64,000 nt of DNA from Bacteroidota bacterium (GCA_030550395.1 JAUQPL010000005.1:4007-68006); one strand, 5' to 3'; shown: positions 1 through 10,980, counted from the stretch's first letter. The notes: generated by a model from the letters alone, not told the origin. Numbers and translations: made by a program.

Positions 1-1
1 G

Positions 2-265
2 TTCAAAGAGGTGAATAGGTGGACTTATAGAGGCGGCTACTTCGTGTATCGGGACTCTCGCGATACGCAAGAGATGAATAGGTATGTAGGCGGTTACTTC
101 GTGTACGGAGACCCTCGCGATACGCAACGGGTACAGTTCAAAGAGGTGAATAGGTGGACTTATAGAGGCGGCTACTACGTGTATCGGGACCCTCGCGATA
201 CGCAAGAGGTGAATAGGTATAGAGGCGGCTACTTCGTGTATCGGGACTCTCGCGATACGCAAGAG
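2..265 (+). repeat. In-frame tandem repeat with two-level periodicity
   Basis: Units begin at 11, 74, 146 and 209 (each at an (a/g)tgaatagg). The spacings are 63, 72, 63 and 57 bases, all multiples of three. Units 1+2 and 3+4 form a higher-order 135-base repeat (ttcaaagag at 2 and at 137). Units 1, 3 and 4 carry a dyad: gtatcg, nine bases, then cgatac (46-51/61-66 in unit 1). Each such unit could therefore form a small hairpin. The array probably continues upstream of the window. Confidence 0.85.
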
Positions 266-805
266 ATGAAAGGGTGGTCAAGACCAGGCTACAACTACGT
301 GATTGGGCGCTACCAACACACTTCCCGTGAAACCCCGATTTGGGCGGGAAGTCTCAACTTCGTGTATAGGGACCGGGATGGTGATGGTCACTACGAGTAC
401 GCGGGATATACGGCAAAGTGGGGAAGCAAGATTAGTGTGATGAAGGACCTGCTGCCCATCCTAGAACAGACAGTTCGGAAAAGGGGCTCTTCGTCTAAGG
501 GAGAAAGCGACACTATCAGCAATGATGGAGTAGTGCCGTTGACGGTAACAAGCGGCAATACTGTTGTGACAGGCTTGTTCATACCGACCGAAATTCTATT
601 GACGACTTGCCCAATTATGGTTAGCCTAACGGAGGAATCTCCCCAGCCTGTCAGCGGTATCGTTGAAGAACTGGACGAAGAGGCTAGAGTTATCCACTAC
701 TCCTGGAGGGCGATTCGGAATGGACGGAATAAAGTCCGCATCGTGGTTGCTAATGATTGTAGCGTCCTATACGGCTCTGGCACCCCGCCACTGAAGGACA
801 AATAA
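2..805 (+). CDS. Repeat-containing protein of unknown function (5' end outside window)
   Basis: The reading frame is open from the first complete codon of the window, so the true start lies upstream. The N-terminal ~90 visible residues are four tandem copies of a 19-24 residue unit with core (Y/F)VYxDxRDTQ, then a non-repeated part of ~175 residues. That part opens with a related segment, FVYRDRDGDGHYEY, which resembles a calcium-binding DxDxDG loop. The C-terminal ~120 residues look like a beta-rich domain with two cysteines. I do not recognise the family. No signal peptide can be judged because the start is missing. The gene ends just before a strong intrinsic terminator, which supports it being real. 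By eye its codon use is more AT-rich than its neighbours. Confidence 0.6.
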   Translation, partial: FKEVNRWTYRGGYFVYRDSRDTQEMNRYVGGYFVYGDPRDTQRVQFKEVNRWTYRGGYYVYRDPRDTQEVNRYRGGYFVYRDSRDTQEMKGWSRPGYNYVIGRYQHTSRETPIWAGSLNFVYRDRDGDGHYEYAGYTAKWGSKISVMKDLLPILEQTVRKRGSSSKGESDTISNDGVVPLTVTSGNTVVTGLFIPTEILLTTCPIMVSLTEESPQPVSGIVEELDEEARVIHYSWRAIRNGRNKVRIVVANDCSVLYGSGTPPLKDK

Positions 806-834
806 AAGCTGGACTAATTCCCATGGCTCCGATG

Positions 835-872
835 ATCGGGCATCCTCCTAGCGAGGATGCCCGATTGTTTTT
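835..872 (+). terminator. Intrinsic terminator of the repeat-protein gene
   Basis: A perfect 12-bp stem (atcgggcatcct, 835-846, with aggatgcccgat, 854-865) encloses a 7-base loop and is followed by tgttttt. It lies 30 bases after the stop codon at 805. Confidence 0.9.
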
Positions 873-1108
873 GATATCACCCTTTTGGCCGATCTTGCCC
901 TTTACCCTGCTGAGGTTAAGCGAGTTCGGCCCTCAAGTGGTTTCTCACAAAACGGCCATATCTTAGGCCGTCTCTCCATAAACCAAGACTTGACAGCGAG
1001 CAGCTTGTCCGACGGACCCCACGTCCAAGTTGGTAGCTGTCTGCGCACCTGTGCAAGGGGCAATATTCTCATAGGGCCGCCACTGCCCTTTGTTTAGATG
1101 CCCGCTTG

Positions 1109-1116
1109 TAGCTTTG
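1109..1116 (+). promoter_or_regulatory. Putative -7 element (TAGCTTTG) for comEC
   Basis: It matches TAnnTTTG and sits 25 bases before the comEC ATG. A TTTG lies upstream at 1089-1092, closer than the usual Bacteroidetes spacing. Inferred from motif and position only. Confidence 0.4.
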
Positions 1117-1141
1117 CATAAGAACCAATCCCTGGGGCTCA

Positions 1142-3049
1142 ATGCCACGACTTTTCCCCACCGCATCACAGATTCCTGCTGTCCGACTCGGTATCTTCAG
1201 CCTGGTATGGGCTGTTCTAGTGTACATGCTTCCGATATCGTGGACTCCCCCATTGCTTGCGCTCACTCTCTTTTGGCTCGGATTGAGTGCAGCCATCTTG
1301 GGATGGAAACGATATACAGTGCTGGCATATCTGGCCAGCACTCTCGGCATCGGTATCTACTTTGCCGCAACGTGGCAGTGGAAGGCTCCCCTACAGGTAA
1401 ACGCCTACGTCCATCCTTTCCCCGCTTACGTCCAAGGACATATTGTAGAGCTTCTCCAATCCCGTCCACCCGTGCTCCGGTGTGTCGTGGATGGGGCCAT
1501 CGATGCACAGAATCTGCCACCTATACAGGCACGGATTCTGCTGCACGTTACGGGAACCACCGGATATGAATCATGGCTTTTTCCTGGACAAACAATCCGA
1601 GCAACAGTCCGCATCCGCCCGCCACAGCAGGCATGGCTCCCGACGGACTTTCCTGAGTGGGACTACTGCGCTCACCTGAATGTCCAGTGGGTTGCCTTTG
1701 CCCAGGTACACAACATCGCTTCATGGACCACAGAGACAGGATTCCTCGAGCACATCCAACGATGGGTTGCCCTCCAACGGCAGCGCCTACGGGAATTGAT
1801 TACTAAGCTCTATAGCCCCGAAACCCGAGGGTTAGCTACCGCACTGCTTCTTGGCGACCGCTCGGAACTGACAGCCGAGCAGCGATGGGAATTCGCTGTT
1901 ACGGGAACCTCTCACGTGCTTGCTATCAGCGGACTCCATGTCGGCGTCCTGGCAGCGATGGTACTGGTGCTAGTCGGCTTCCTCCAATGGCGCTGGCTTC
2001 AATGGCTAGTGTTCAGCGTCACCGTTTCCCTGTTCGTCGTGCTGACTGGAGCTCAACCTTCTGCTCTTCGGGCAGGAATAATGGCAAGTCTGGGATGGGC
2101 ACTCTACCTTGCTCAACGCCAAGCGCATCCGACGAATGTGGTTGCAGCTGTTGCCGTATTGCTTCTCTTGATTGCCCCAGAGCTGGTCTTTTCGCGATCG
2201 TTCCAGCTCTCGGTGCTGGCAACATTGGGGATTGTGAGCTTTTACACACCGTTTTCCGAGTGGCTCAAGCAGTATGTCCGCTGGCTTCCATCCGGTCTTG
2301 TTCAAGGTATTGCGCTCACGTTGGCGGCAACGTGCACAAGCGCCCCCGTTGCCGCTCTTAGCTTCGGGACATTCTCTCTGCTTTCTGTACCGCTCAACCT
2401 CCTGGCTGTGCCGCTCAGCAGTATAGCGTTAGTGGCAGGCATCCTGGGATTGCTGATATATCCCGTCTCCCCAATGGTTGGGTCACTCTACAGCAGTACT
2501 GCCCAAACCTGCCTTCAGTGGCTTATGCTTAGTACTCATCACGCTGCCCAATTGCCAATAACAGCACTGGAGGGAACCGCCGCAGCTGTGGTTGCCTTTG
2601 CTTCCAGCGCTTCCTTTCTCTGGCTCCTGACAGCCCGACGATGGCTCCATGGAGTAACTCGCTTGGCTGTCGTGGGGACTGCCGCCCTGCTCCTCAGCAT
2701 TGGCATTGCACCCAGAAGGGAAGCTGTTCTGATCCCCCGTGAACGGTTGGTCGTCGCTCTTCTACCGACCTCGGCAAACTCTACGCTCGTCGTATTGGTA
2801 GACCGCCTGCCTCGTCGGAAGCCCCGACCAGATCCTGCTCTGGAGCGCTACCTTCACAGTCTCCCCGGCAGAGTCCAGATCGCGTTCACCGGGTATACTG
2901 GAGAAGTGATTGCTGTACGATGCGCACGCGCACGAAGTGCAGACGTTACCGTTATCCCCGCCCCCTCAAGTCTACTGGCATACATCCAAAGGTTGTTCAG
3001 ACAGGAAATCCCCTTAGCCCAGAGCGTGGTCTTCCGCCGAGCAGCTTGA
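1142..3049 (+). CDS. comEC: ComEC/Rec2-family DNA-uptake channel
   Basis: Polytopic inner-membrane protein of 635 residues. In this family it forms the channel carrying transforming DNA into the cytoplasm. Two or three N-terminal membrane segments are followed by an extracytoplasmic DUF4131-like region (about residues 85-190). The competence core then begins with the family signature GTSHVLAISGLHVG (255-268) and GAQPSALRAGIM, embedded in many hydrophobic helices. The last ~110 residues do not show the metallo-beta-lactamase-like domain (HxHxDH) found at the C-terminus of many ComEC proteins, so this is the short form. It converges on the thiamine pyrophosphokinase gene with 7 bases between stops. 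No other competence gene is in the window. Confidence 0.9.
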   Translation: MPRLFPTASQIPAVRLGIFSLVWAVLVYMLPISWTPPLLALTLFWLGLSAAILGWKRYTVLAYLASTLGIGIYFAATWQWKAPLQVNAYVHPFPAYVQGHIVELLQSRPPVLRCVVDGAIDAQNLPPIQARILLHVTGTTGYESWLFPGQTIRATVRIRPPQQAWLPTDFPEWDYCAHLNVQWVAFAQVHNIASWTTETGFLEHIQRWVALQRQRLRELITKLYSPETRGLATALLLGDRSELTAEQRWEFAVTGTSHVLAISGLHVGVLAAMVLVLVGFLQWRWLQWLVFSVTVSLFVVLTGAQPSALRAGIMASLGWALYLAQRQAHPTNVVAAVAVLLLLIAPELVFSRSFQLSVLATLGIVSFYTPFSEWLKQYVRWLPSGLVQGIALTLAATCTSAPVAALSFGTFSLLSVPLNLLAVPLSSIALVAGILGLLIYPVSPMVGSLYSSTAQTCLQWLMLSTHHAAQLPITALEGTAAAVVAFASSASFLWLLTARRWLHGVTRLAVVGTAALLLSIGIAPRREAVLIPRERLVVALLPTSANSTLVVLVDRLPRRKPRPDPALERYLHSLPGRVQIAFTGYTGEVIAVRCARARSADVTVIPAPSSLLAYIQRLFRQEIPLAQSVVFRRAA

Positions 3050-3056
3050 GAGCGTT

Positions 3057-3743
3057 CTAAATCGGGGCAAAAGAAGGAGCCTTTGGTAAGCGGGCACGAC
3101 AAAACAGCCACACCATCCCCTCCATCAGCTCAATTTGTACAGGCGTCTGCCGCACCAAATTCCGAGCGCTTTCCCGCCTTCCCCACTGTAGCGTTTCTTG
3201 CTGCAATTCCCAAACGAACCCCCTTGTTGTCACCACAGCTGTCAGTTGGGGAATAAGCGAGATAGTCTCGCCAATATCCAACTCCAGGATGGAGGAGTCC
3301 AGCAGCGGTATCCCATAGCGCTCTGCATCGTAAAAACACAACTCCAACTCTCGAACGTACCGCAGAGCCACACTCCAATTCAGAAGCGTGTGATCGGGCT
3401 CCTCTCCCTGAAAGCCCACAATCAACAGTCGCTTCCATCCCTGCTGCGGAGCTACACGCAGGATTTTCTCAAAGTCCGTGGTCTCCTGCTCTGTAATCTG
3501 AATTCGCGAGACGTTTTCCAGAAACACTCTCTCCGGAGCAGCCAAGAGAGCATCCAAGTCTCCGACAATGACGCTCGGATATAAACGGTAGCGACGGAAG
3601 AGTTTGACAGCAGCGCCATCGGCAGCAACAACTGGCGAAGACATACACCGCTCAAAGAAGGAACGCTCGGGGATTGCACCATCAAGACAGACAATGGCAT
3701 CAAAGCTTGCAGCAAATGCTATCCTCTGCATGTCTGCTCCCAT
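3057..3743 (-). CDS. thiN: Thiamine diphosphokinase
   Basis: Predicted to transfer pyrophosphate from ATP to thiamine, making thiamine diphosphate in the cytoplasm. Family marks are AADGAA near residue 40, IVGDLD (59-64), QETTDFEK (86-93) and a GEEPDHTLLN loop (113-122) corresponding to the usual GxRxDH motif. The C-terminal half is beta-rich, as expected for the thiamine-binding domain. Length 228 residues is normal. The start at 3743 lies inside the end of the upstream binding-protein gene (25-base overlap), so translation is probably coupled. An alternative ATG lies four codons in (3731). No TPP riboswitch is visible. Confidence 0.85.
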   Translation of the reverse strand: MGADMQRIAFAASFDAIVCLDGAIPERSFFERCMSSPVVAADGAAVKLFRRYRLYPSVIVGDLDALLAAPERVFLENVSRIQITEQETTDFEKILRVAPQQGWKRLLIVGFQGEEPDHTLLNWSVALRYVRELELCFYDAERYGIPLLDSSILELDIGETISLIPQLTAVVTTRGFVWELQQETLQWGRRESARNLVRQTPVQIELMEGMVWLFCRARLPKAPSFAPI

Positions 3744-4534
3744 CGGTCAAAGATTGCAAGCATCCGCTCAACTCCATCCGTAAGTGCTGCTGGACCCGGC
3801 TGGAGGATGATGGAGGAGGGGATTTCGTAGAGCTGGTTCGTTGCAACCGCAGGAATAGTATCCCAACCGGGGCGAGCTCGGAGCCGCTCGGGTTTAAACC
3901 GTTTACCACACCAAGAAGCCACAATAATATCAGGTGCCCTGCGCACCACCTCGTCCGGATCAGCAATAATCCGCCGTTTTGCATCCGGATAATGGCTCAG
4001 CTCCTCAAACACATCTTCCCCTCCACAGAGGGCGATGATTTCACTGACCCAGCGGATTCCGGAGATGAGCGGATCGTACCACTCCTCGAAGTATACCCTC
4101 GGTCGGTAACGACGCCGGGAACCCCGCGCAGCCACACGCCGAAGGCGAAGAGTCAACGAGCGGACATACCGCCTCGCTTCCGCTGCCCTGCCTACCAACG
4201 CACCAAGGCGCATGATCATGGACAGGATACCCTCCAGAGAACGCTGATTAAAGCAGATGACCTCAACTCCCTGACGGATAAGTTCCGCGCAGATAGAGGC
4301 CTGTAAGTCTGACCACGCTAAGACTACATCCGGACGAAGCTCCAGGATAGCCTCAATGTTAGCCTCCAGGAAGGTGGATACTTTCGGCTTCCGCCGTGCC
4401 TCGGGCGGACGGACAGTGAAGCCTGAAACTCCAACCACACGATCGCCTACACCTAAGGCATAGAGCGTTTCCGTCGTCTCTTCTGTAAGGCACACAATTC
4501 GCTGAGGCAAGCGGGGTTGGATATGGAAAGCCAT
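3719..4534 (-). CDS. BtuF/FepB-like metal-chelate substrate-binding protein
   Basis: A 271-residue protein of the helical-backbone periplasmic binding protein type used by cobalamin, haem and siderophore ABC importers. It opens with RIVCLTEETTETLYALG, equivalent to the family's RIVSLxPxxTExLxxLG, and continues with LRPDVVLAW and a C-terminal half with ADPDEVVRRAPDIIVAS. No signal peptide or lipobox is visible from the chosen start (MAFHIQ). A longer start at 4609 only adds residues overlapping the divergent MGMT-family gene. The protein may therefore be cytoplasmic or wrongly started. No permease or ATPase gene is adjacent. It overlaps the thiamine kinase gene downstream, and the ligand cannot be told from sequence. 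Confidence 0.8.
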   Translation of the reverse strand: MAFHIQPRLPQRIVCLTEETTETLYALGVGDRVVGVSGFTVRPPEARRKPKVSTFLEANIEAILELRPDVVLAWSDLQASICAELIRQGVEVICFNQRSLEGILSMIMRLGALVGRAAEARRYVRSLTLRLRRVAARGSRRRYRPRVYFEEWYDPLISGIRWVSEIIALCGGEDVFEELSHYPDAKRRIIADPDEVVRRAPDIIVASWCGKRFKPERLRARPGWDTIPAVATNQLYEIPSSIILQPGPAALTDGVERMLAIFDRWEQTCRG

Positions 4535-4849
4535 TGCGATGATTTCTACGAACGTGTCTACATCCTCGTACGCCAGATTCCCCGGGGCAAAGTTACAACC
4601 TATGGGCACATCGCCCGAGCATTAGGACTGCGCTCTGGTGCTCGGCTGGTTGGATGGGCATTGAATGCTGCGCGCTATCGCCCCGATATTCCCTGCCATC
4701 GGGTCGTCAACCGCCGAGGAGAGTTGAGCGGAAAGATGCATTTTGCTACACCGACCTTGATGCGCGAACTTCTTGAATCCGAAGGTGTCCGAGTAGAAAA
4801 CGACCGCGTAGACCTACGACGCTACCTTTGGATTCCACCCACTCTCTAA
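4517..4849 (+). CDS. MGMT-family small DNA-binding protein (methyltransferase-like)
   Basis: A 110-residue protein containing only the C-terminal DNA-binding/active-site domain of O6-alkylguanine-DNA alkyltransferases. Visible marks are IPRGKVTTYG (21-30), the helix-turn-helix-like ARALGLRSGARLVGWAL, and IPCHRVV with the acceptor Cys at 60 followed by RGELSG. Classical alkyltransferase-like proteins carry Trp in place of this Cys; here the Cys is kept. The N-terminal domain of full MGMT is absent. It may be an ATL-type damage sensor or a minimal transferase. Its start overlaps the 5' end of the divergent binding-protein gene by 18 bases. Confidence 0.85.
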   Translation: MDMESHCDDFYERVYILVRQIPRGKVTTYGHIARALGLRSGARLVGWALNAARYRPDIPCHRVVNRRGELSGKMHFATPTLMRELLESEGVRVENDRVDLRRYLWIPPTL

Positions 4850-4891
4850 AAAAGCACCCCTGGTCCCACGAAGATGTGGGATCCAGGGGTG
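4848..4891 (-). terminator. Terminator of the groES-groEL transcript
   Basis: A stem of about 15 bp with one bulged base (4855-4869 with 4876-4891, loop of six). On the minus strand it is followed by a run of six T (4848-4853). It lies between the convergent MGMT-family gene and groEL and has a T-tract only in the groEL direction. Confidence 0.85.
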
Positions 4892-4947
4892 TGGGGGCGG
4901 TGTGTTGTGGAGGGGGAAAACGTCGTTCACGGTTTAGTCTATAGACG

Positions 4948-6597
<1,650 letters not shown>

Positions 6598-6601
6598 TTA
6601 C

Positions 6602-6901
6602 TTACTTTTCGCTCGTGTTGATAATGGCGTAAATATCGCTTTCACGCATAATGAGGTATTCCTCACCCTCAATCGTCACTTCCGTTCCCGCGTATTTGCC
6701 GAAAAGCACTTGATCGCCAACCTTAACCTGCAATGGGATCAGCTTCCCATCCTCGGTCAGCTTTCCCTTCCCGACGGCGACAACTTCACCCTGTTGTGGC
6801 TTCTCTTTCGCTGTATCTGGAATGATAATACCACCCTTTGTGACTTCCTCCGGTGGAGCCGGCTTGACCACAACCCGATCATACAACGGGGTAAGCTTCA
6901 T
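6602..6901 (-). CDS. groS: Co-chaperonin GroES (Hsp10)
   Basis: A 99-residue lid protein of the GroEL chamber. It shows the standard [13 protein letters not shown] start, the mobile-loop region [22 protein letters not shown], and the C-terminal [14 protein letters not shown]. First gene of the groES-groEL operon, preceded by a CIRCE inverted repeat and a TAATTTTG promoter element. A second, more divergent GroES-like gene lies at 32564-32932. Confidence 0.97.
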   Translation of the reverse strand: MKLTPLYDRVVVKPAPPEEVTKGGIIIPDTAKEKPQQGEVVAVGKGKLTEDGKLIPLQVKVGDQVLFGKYAGTEVTIEGEEYLIMRESDIYAIINTSEK

Positions 6902-6969
6902 TGACCCTTCCTCCCATTGTTCAACATTTACACTGAATACTTATGACGAGCCAGAACCAAGGTTGATTG

Positions 6970-6996
6970 TTAGCACTGTCCCTTGATGAGTGCTAA
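6970..6996 (-). promoter_or_regulatory. CIRCE operator (HrcA-binding) of groESL
   Basis: TTAGCACTG, nine bases, GAGTGCTAA: one mismatch from the consensus TTAGCACTC-N9-GAGTGCTAA. It lies 69 bases before the groES start codon and just downstream of the TAATTTTG element at 7007-7014. Bound repressor would therefore cover the transcription start. HrcA itself is not in the window. Confidence 0.95.
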
Positions 6997-7006
6997 CAGC
7001 GTACTG

Positions 7007-7035
7007 CAAAATTACGAAGTAGGGCCAGATCACAA
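7007..7035 (-). promoter_or_regulatory. Promoter of groESL (TTG-N18-TAATTTTG)
   Basis: On the minus strand, TTG (7033-7035), an 18-base spacer and TAATTTTG (7007-7014) fit the Bacteroidetes -33/-7 pattern. The predicted start near 7001 abuts the CIRCE element. Confidence 0.7.
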
Positions 7036-7046
7036 GTGCAACATAC

Positions 7047-7067
7047 GAATGTCCCTTTAGGACATTC
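7047..7067 (-). other. Stem-loop over the atpC stop codon
   Basis: GAATGTCC (7047-7054) pairs with GGACATTC (7060-7067) around a 5-base loop containing most of the atpC stop codon. No T-tract follows on either strand, so it is not a classical terminator. It may protect the atpDC mRNA end or help separate it from the groESL promoter. Confidence 0.55.
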
Positions 7068-7496
7068 TCTCGCCCTCCTCCACCAACTGTCGTGCAAGAC
7101 GGGCTGCTCGGAAAGCAATTTCTGCTTCGTGCAATTCTCGCCGTGCTTTCTGGAGCTCTTGTCGTGTCCGTGCCATCTCTACCTGCGCTCGTGCTTGCCG
7201 AAGTCGCGCGGCAGCCGCCTCAGGGTCTATCTCCTCGGCAGGAACAATCCGCTCCACCAAAACCGTCGCGTGGTTATGAAGTACCTCAACGAAACCTTCC
7301 CCGATGACGTAATAGCGCGATGCAAGATCAGGCAAAATCACTTTCAGTATACCCGACTCCAAAGTGGAGAGGATTGGCGCATGGTTGTAGAGAACTTGAA
7401 ATGGGGCCAAGCTTCCCGGCAGCGTAACTGCCACAACTTTATCCGAAAAAACTGTCCCTTGCGGCGTGATAATATCCAGCTGGATTGCCTTCTCCA

Positions 7497-7497
<1 letters not shown>
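7057..7497 (-). CDS. atpC: F1F0 ATP synthase epsilon subunit
   Basis: The 146-residue central-stalk subunit. The N-terminal beta sandwich starts with IQLDIITPQGTVFSDKV and contains ALPGS-like TLPGS, NHAPILSTLESG and GEGFVEVLHNHATVL. The C-terminal ~60 residues form the helical hairpin, here rich in Arg/Glu/Ala. The start codon overlaps the atpD stop by one base (TAATG), so translation is coupled. Only D and C are here; the other ATP synthase genes are elsewhere, as in Chlorobi and many Bacteroidetes. Confidence 0.93.
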
Positions 7498-8984
<1,487 letters not shown>

Positions 8985-8989
8985 CTACC

Positions 8990-9697
8990 CTATCGCTCAA
9001 CGAGGGCTTTCTTGAGCTGCGAAATGTGCCAAGTCAGGTTGATTTCTTTAGGACACGCTTCCACACAGTTGAAGATCGTATGACAGCGCCAGACTCCGTA
9101 CTCCGTCCCGACCAGCGCCAACCGCTCATCCGTTATTCCATCGCGCGGATCAAAGATGAAGCGATAGGCCTTCAGCAAAGCTGCCGGAGCCAAATACTCC
9201 GGGTGCGACCATAGCGACGGACATGACGCCGAACAACAACCGCAGAGGATGCATTTTGTCGATTCCATGATACGCTCCATCTGTTCGGGAAGAACCCGGT
9301 ATTCGCGTCCATCCCTCGGTGGCTCCTCCTTTGGGACGAGATAAGGCTTGATGGCTTCATATTTGCGGAAGAAGGGCTCCATATCCACCACCAAGTCCTT
9401 GATAATGGGAAAGAATGGAAGCGGTTCAATGAGGATAGGCTTCCTTAAGTCCAGCTCCTTCAACAGTACCGTACACGCAAGCGCATTCCTCCCGTTAATC
9501 TTCATTGCATCAGAACCACACATGCCATGGGCACACGAACGTCGGAAGGTCAAGCTCCCATCTTGCTCCTCCTTAATGCGATGGAGTATATCCAAGATAC
9601 GGTCCGTGGGATGAACATCTTCCACGGTAAAGAGCTGGTAGTAAGGGCGTTCATCTCGCTCCGGATTATACCGCAGGATTTTGACCTGTACTTGCAT
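8990..9697 (-). CDS. sdhB: Succinate dehydrogenase/fumarate reductase iron-sulfur subunit
   Basis: A 235-residue electron-transfer subunit linking the flavoprotein to the membrane anchor. The N-terminal 2Fe-2S domain has Cys55, Cys60, Asp63 and Cys75; the third ligand is Asp (CGSD), a known variant. The C-terminal part has CILCGCCSASCP (149-160) and CHTIFNCVEACPK (205-217) for the 4Fe-4S and 3Fe-4S clusters. The flavoprotein (sdhA) and anchor genes are not adjacent: upstream is a divergent glycosyltransferase, downstream atpD. The gene stands alone with its own TAAGTTTG element. Confidence 0.93.
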   Translation of the reverse strand: MQVQVKILRYNPERDERPYYQLFTVEDVHPTDRILDILHRIKEEQDGSLTFRRSCAHGMCGSDAMKINGRNALACTVLLKELDLRKPILIEPLPFFPIIKDLVVDMEPFFRKYEAIKPYLVPKEEPPRDGREYRVLPEQMERIMESTKCILCGCCSASCPSLWSHPEYLAPAALLKAYRFIFDPRDGITDERLALVGTEYGVWRCHTIFNCVEACPKEINLTWHISQLKKALVER

Positions 9698-9726
9698 GAC
9701 ACGCTACTTTAGTCGCCAAACCGGTG

Positions 9727-9734
9727 CAAACTTA
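9727..9734 (-). promoter_or_regulatory. Putative -7 element (TAAGTTTG) of sdhB
   Basis: Minus-strand match to TAnnTTTG, 30 bases before the sdhB ATG. No -33 TTG at standard spacing was seen. Confidence 0.5.
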
Positions 9735-9834
9735 CAATAGTGCCAGTATTCTGCTACAGAGCCGACATCAGGACCTACATCTCTGTGATAGAGGCCTTCG
9801 TCTGTCTCTGTTGGAAAGCATTCGTTCTCCAAGG

Positions 9835-10980
9835 ATGAAACCAACCTCTATCGCTCTCATCGGACCAGCGTATCCACTGCGCAGAGGGGGGATTGCGACC
9901 TATACAGAGACGCTAGCAGCCACGTATCAACGCCTGGGGCGGCGCGCTGCCATCTTCACCTTCCGCTATCAATATCCTCATTGGCTCTTCCCTGGGAAGA
10001 CCCAATGGAGCAGTGAACCGGCGCCGGACGACCTTGTGATCTACCCCGTCATCCATTCGCTCTTGCCTCCCAACTGGCTCCGAGTGGCACAGCAGCTGGC
10101 CGCATGGAATCCTGACCTTCTTTTAGTCAACGTCTGGCTCCCTTTCTTGGCTCCCTGCCTCGGCGCTATCGTTCGCTTAGCGCGACGGTTCCGCCCTACG
10201 ATCATCTCAGTTGGAATTCTCCATAACATTATGCCTCACGAGCGATTCCCGCTGTCCCGACCCCTGACCCGGTACGTGTTGGATTCCCTAAACGGCTTCC
10301 TCCTCCTTTCGGAAGCCGTCGCCCGCGATTTATCCCTCTTTGACCGCACCAAGCCTCGGCGTGTCCATCCTCATCCAGCTTTTGAGTACGGTCCCCCAAT
10401 CCCAAAGGATGAAGCCCGCCGCCGATTAGGGCTTCCCCTGGATGCTCCGATTGCGCTCTTCTTTGGATTGGTTCGCCCCTATAAGGGGTTAGACCTTCTC
10501 CTGGAAGCGTTAGCACAAACTCCCGTCCCTGTCTTCGCCCTCATTGCTGGTGAGTGGTATATGGACCCGAGCCCTTTCTTCCGCCGCGTCCACGAGCTCG
10601 GCCTCAGCAACCGGATACGCGTGGACAACCGCTTCATCCTGCAGGAGGAAGCACCGCTCTACTTCTGTGCCGCCGATATTGTCGTGCAACCCTACCGGAG
10701 CGCAACTCAAAGCGGGGTCACTCCTTTGGCATTCCGCTACGAACGCCCCGTCGTCGTCACGCGTGTTGGCGGGCTTGCCGAGTACGTAGAGCATGGCAAG
10801 ACTGGTTATGTGGTAGCTCCCCATCCTACCGCTCTTGCCGAAGCACTCACGGACTTTTTCCAACATGCGCGTGCCCATGCATTTACCCTCCACCTACAAC
10901 AGGCAGCACGAATGTGGAGTTGGGAGAGCGTCGTGGAGACTTTGGACGGGCTGACTGCTGAAATCACTGCTCGGCAATAG
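9835..10980 (+). CDS. Family 4-type glycosyltransferase
   Basis: A 381-residue GT-B fold enzyme, probably transferring a sugar in envelope polysaccharide or lipid synthesis. The N-terminus IALIGPAYPLRRGGIATYTE is the donor/acceptor-domain start of GT4 enzymes. The C-terminal domain has ALFFGLVRPYKGLDLLLEAL, DIVVQPYRSATQSGVTPLAF (the E/S-x7-E-like donor site region) and VVTRVGGLAEYVEHGKTGYVV. The ATG at 9835, preceded by aagg, fits the family start better than an upstream ATG at 9724, which adds 37 unrelated residues. It converges on and overlaps the TerC-family gene by 17 bases. Confidence 0.88.
   Translation: MKPTSIALIGPAYPLRRGGIATYTETLAATYQRLGRRAAIFTFRYQYPHWLFPGKTQWSSEPAPDDLVIYPVIHSLLPPNWLRVAQQLAAWNPDLLLVNVWLPFLAPCLGAIVRLARRFRPTIISVGILHNIMPHERFPLSRPLTRYVLDSLNGFLLLSEAVARDLSLFDRTKPRRVHPHPAFEYGPPIPKDEARRRLGLPLDAPIALFFGLVRPYKGLDLLLEALAQTPVPVFALIAGEWYMDPSPFFRRVHELGLSNRIRVDNRFILQEEAPLYFCAADIVVQPYRSATQSGVTPLAFRYERPVVVTRVGGLAEYVEHGKTGYVVAPHPTALAEALTDFFQHARAHAFTLHLQQAARMWSWESVVETLDGLTAEITARQ

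Larger units (their letters stand above)
806..1141. other. Intergenic region between the repeat gene and comEC
   Basis: It holds the terminator at 835-872, a small inverted repeat acggcc/ggccgt (952-957/966-971) without a T-tract, and a possible comEC promoter element at 1109-1116. I see no convincing gene. The short open frames here lack ribosome-binding sites and recognisable products. Confidence 0.6.

Noticed and set aside
952-971. Inverted repeat acggcc/ggccgt before comEC as a terminator or riboswitch
   Set aside because: The stem is only 6 bp, no T-run follows, and no conserved riboswitch pattern is visible.
990-1020. TTGACA at about 991 as a comEC promoter -35 box
   Set aside because: No -10 like element follows at 15-20 bases.
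3674-4306. A 210-codon open frame opposite the BtuF-like gene
   Set aside because: It crosses the starts of two supported genes on the other strand, with low-quality composition and no start signal.
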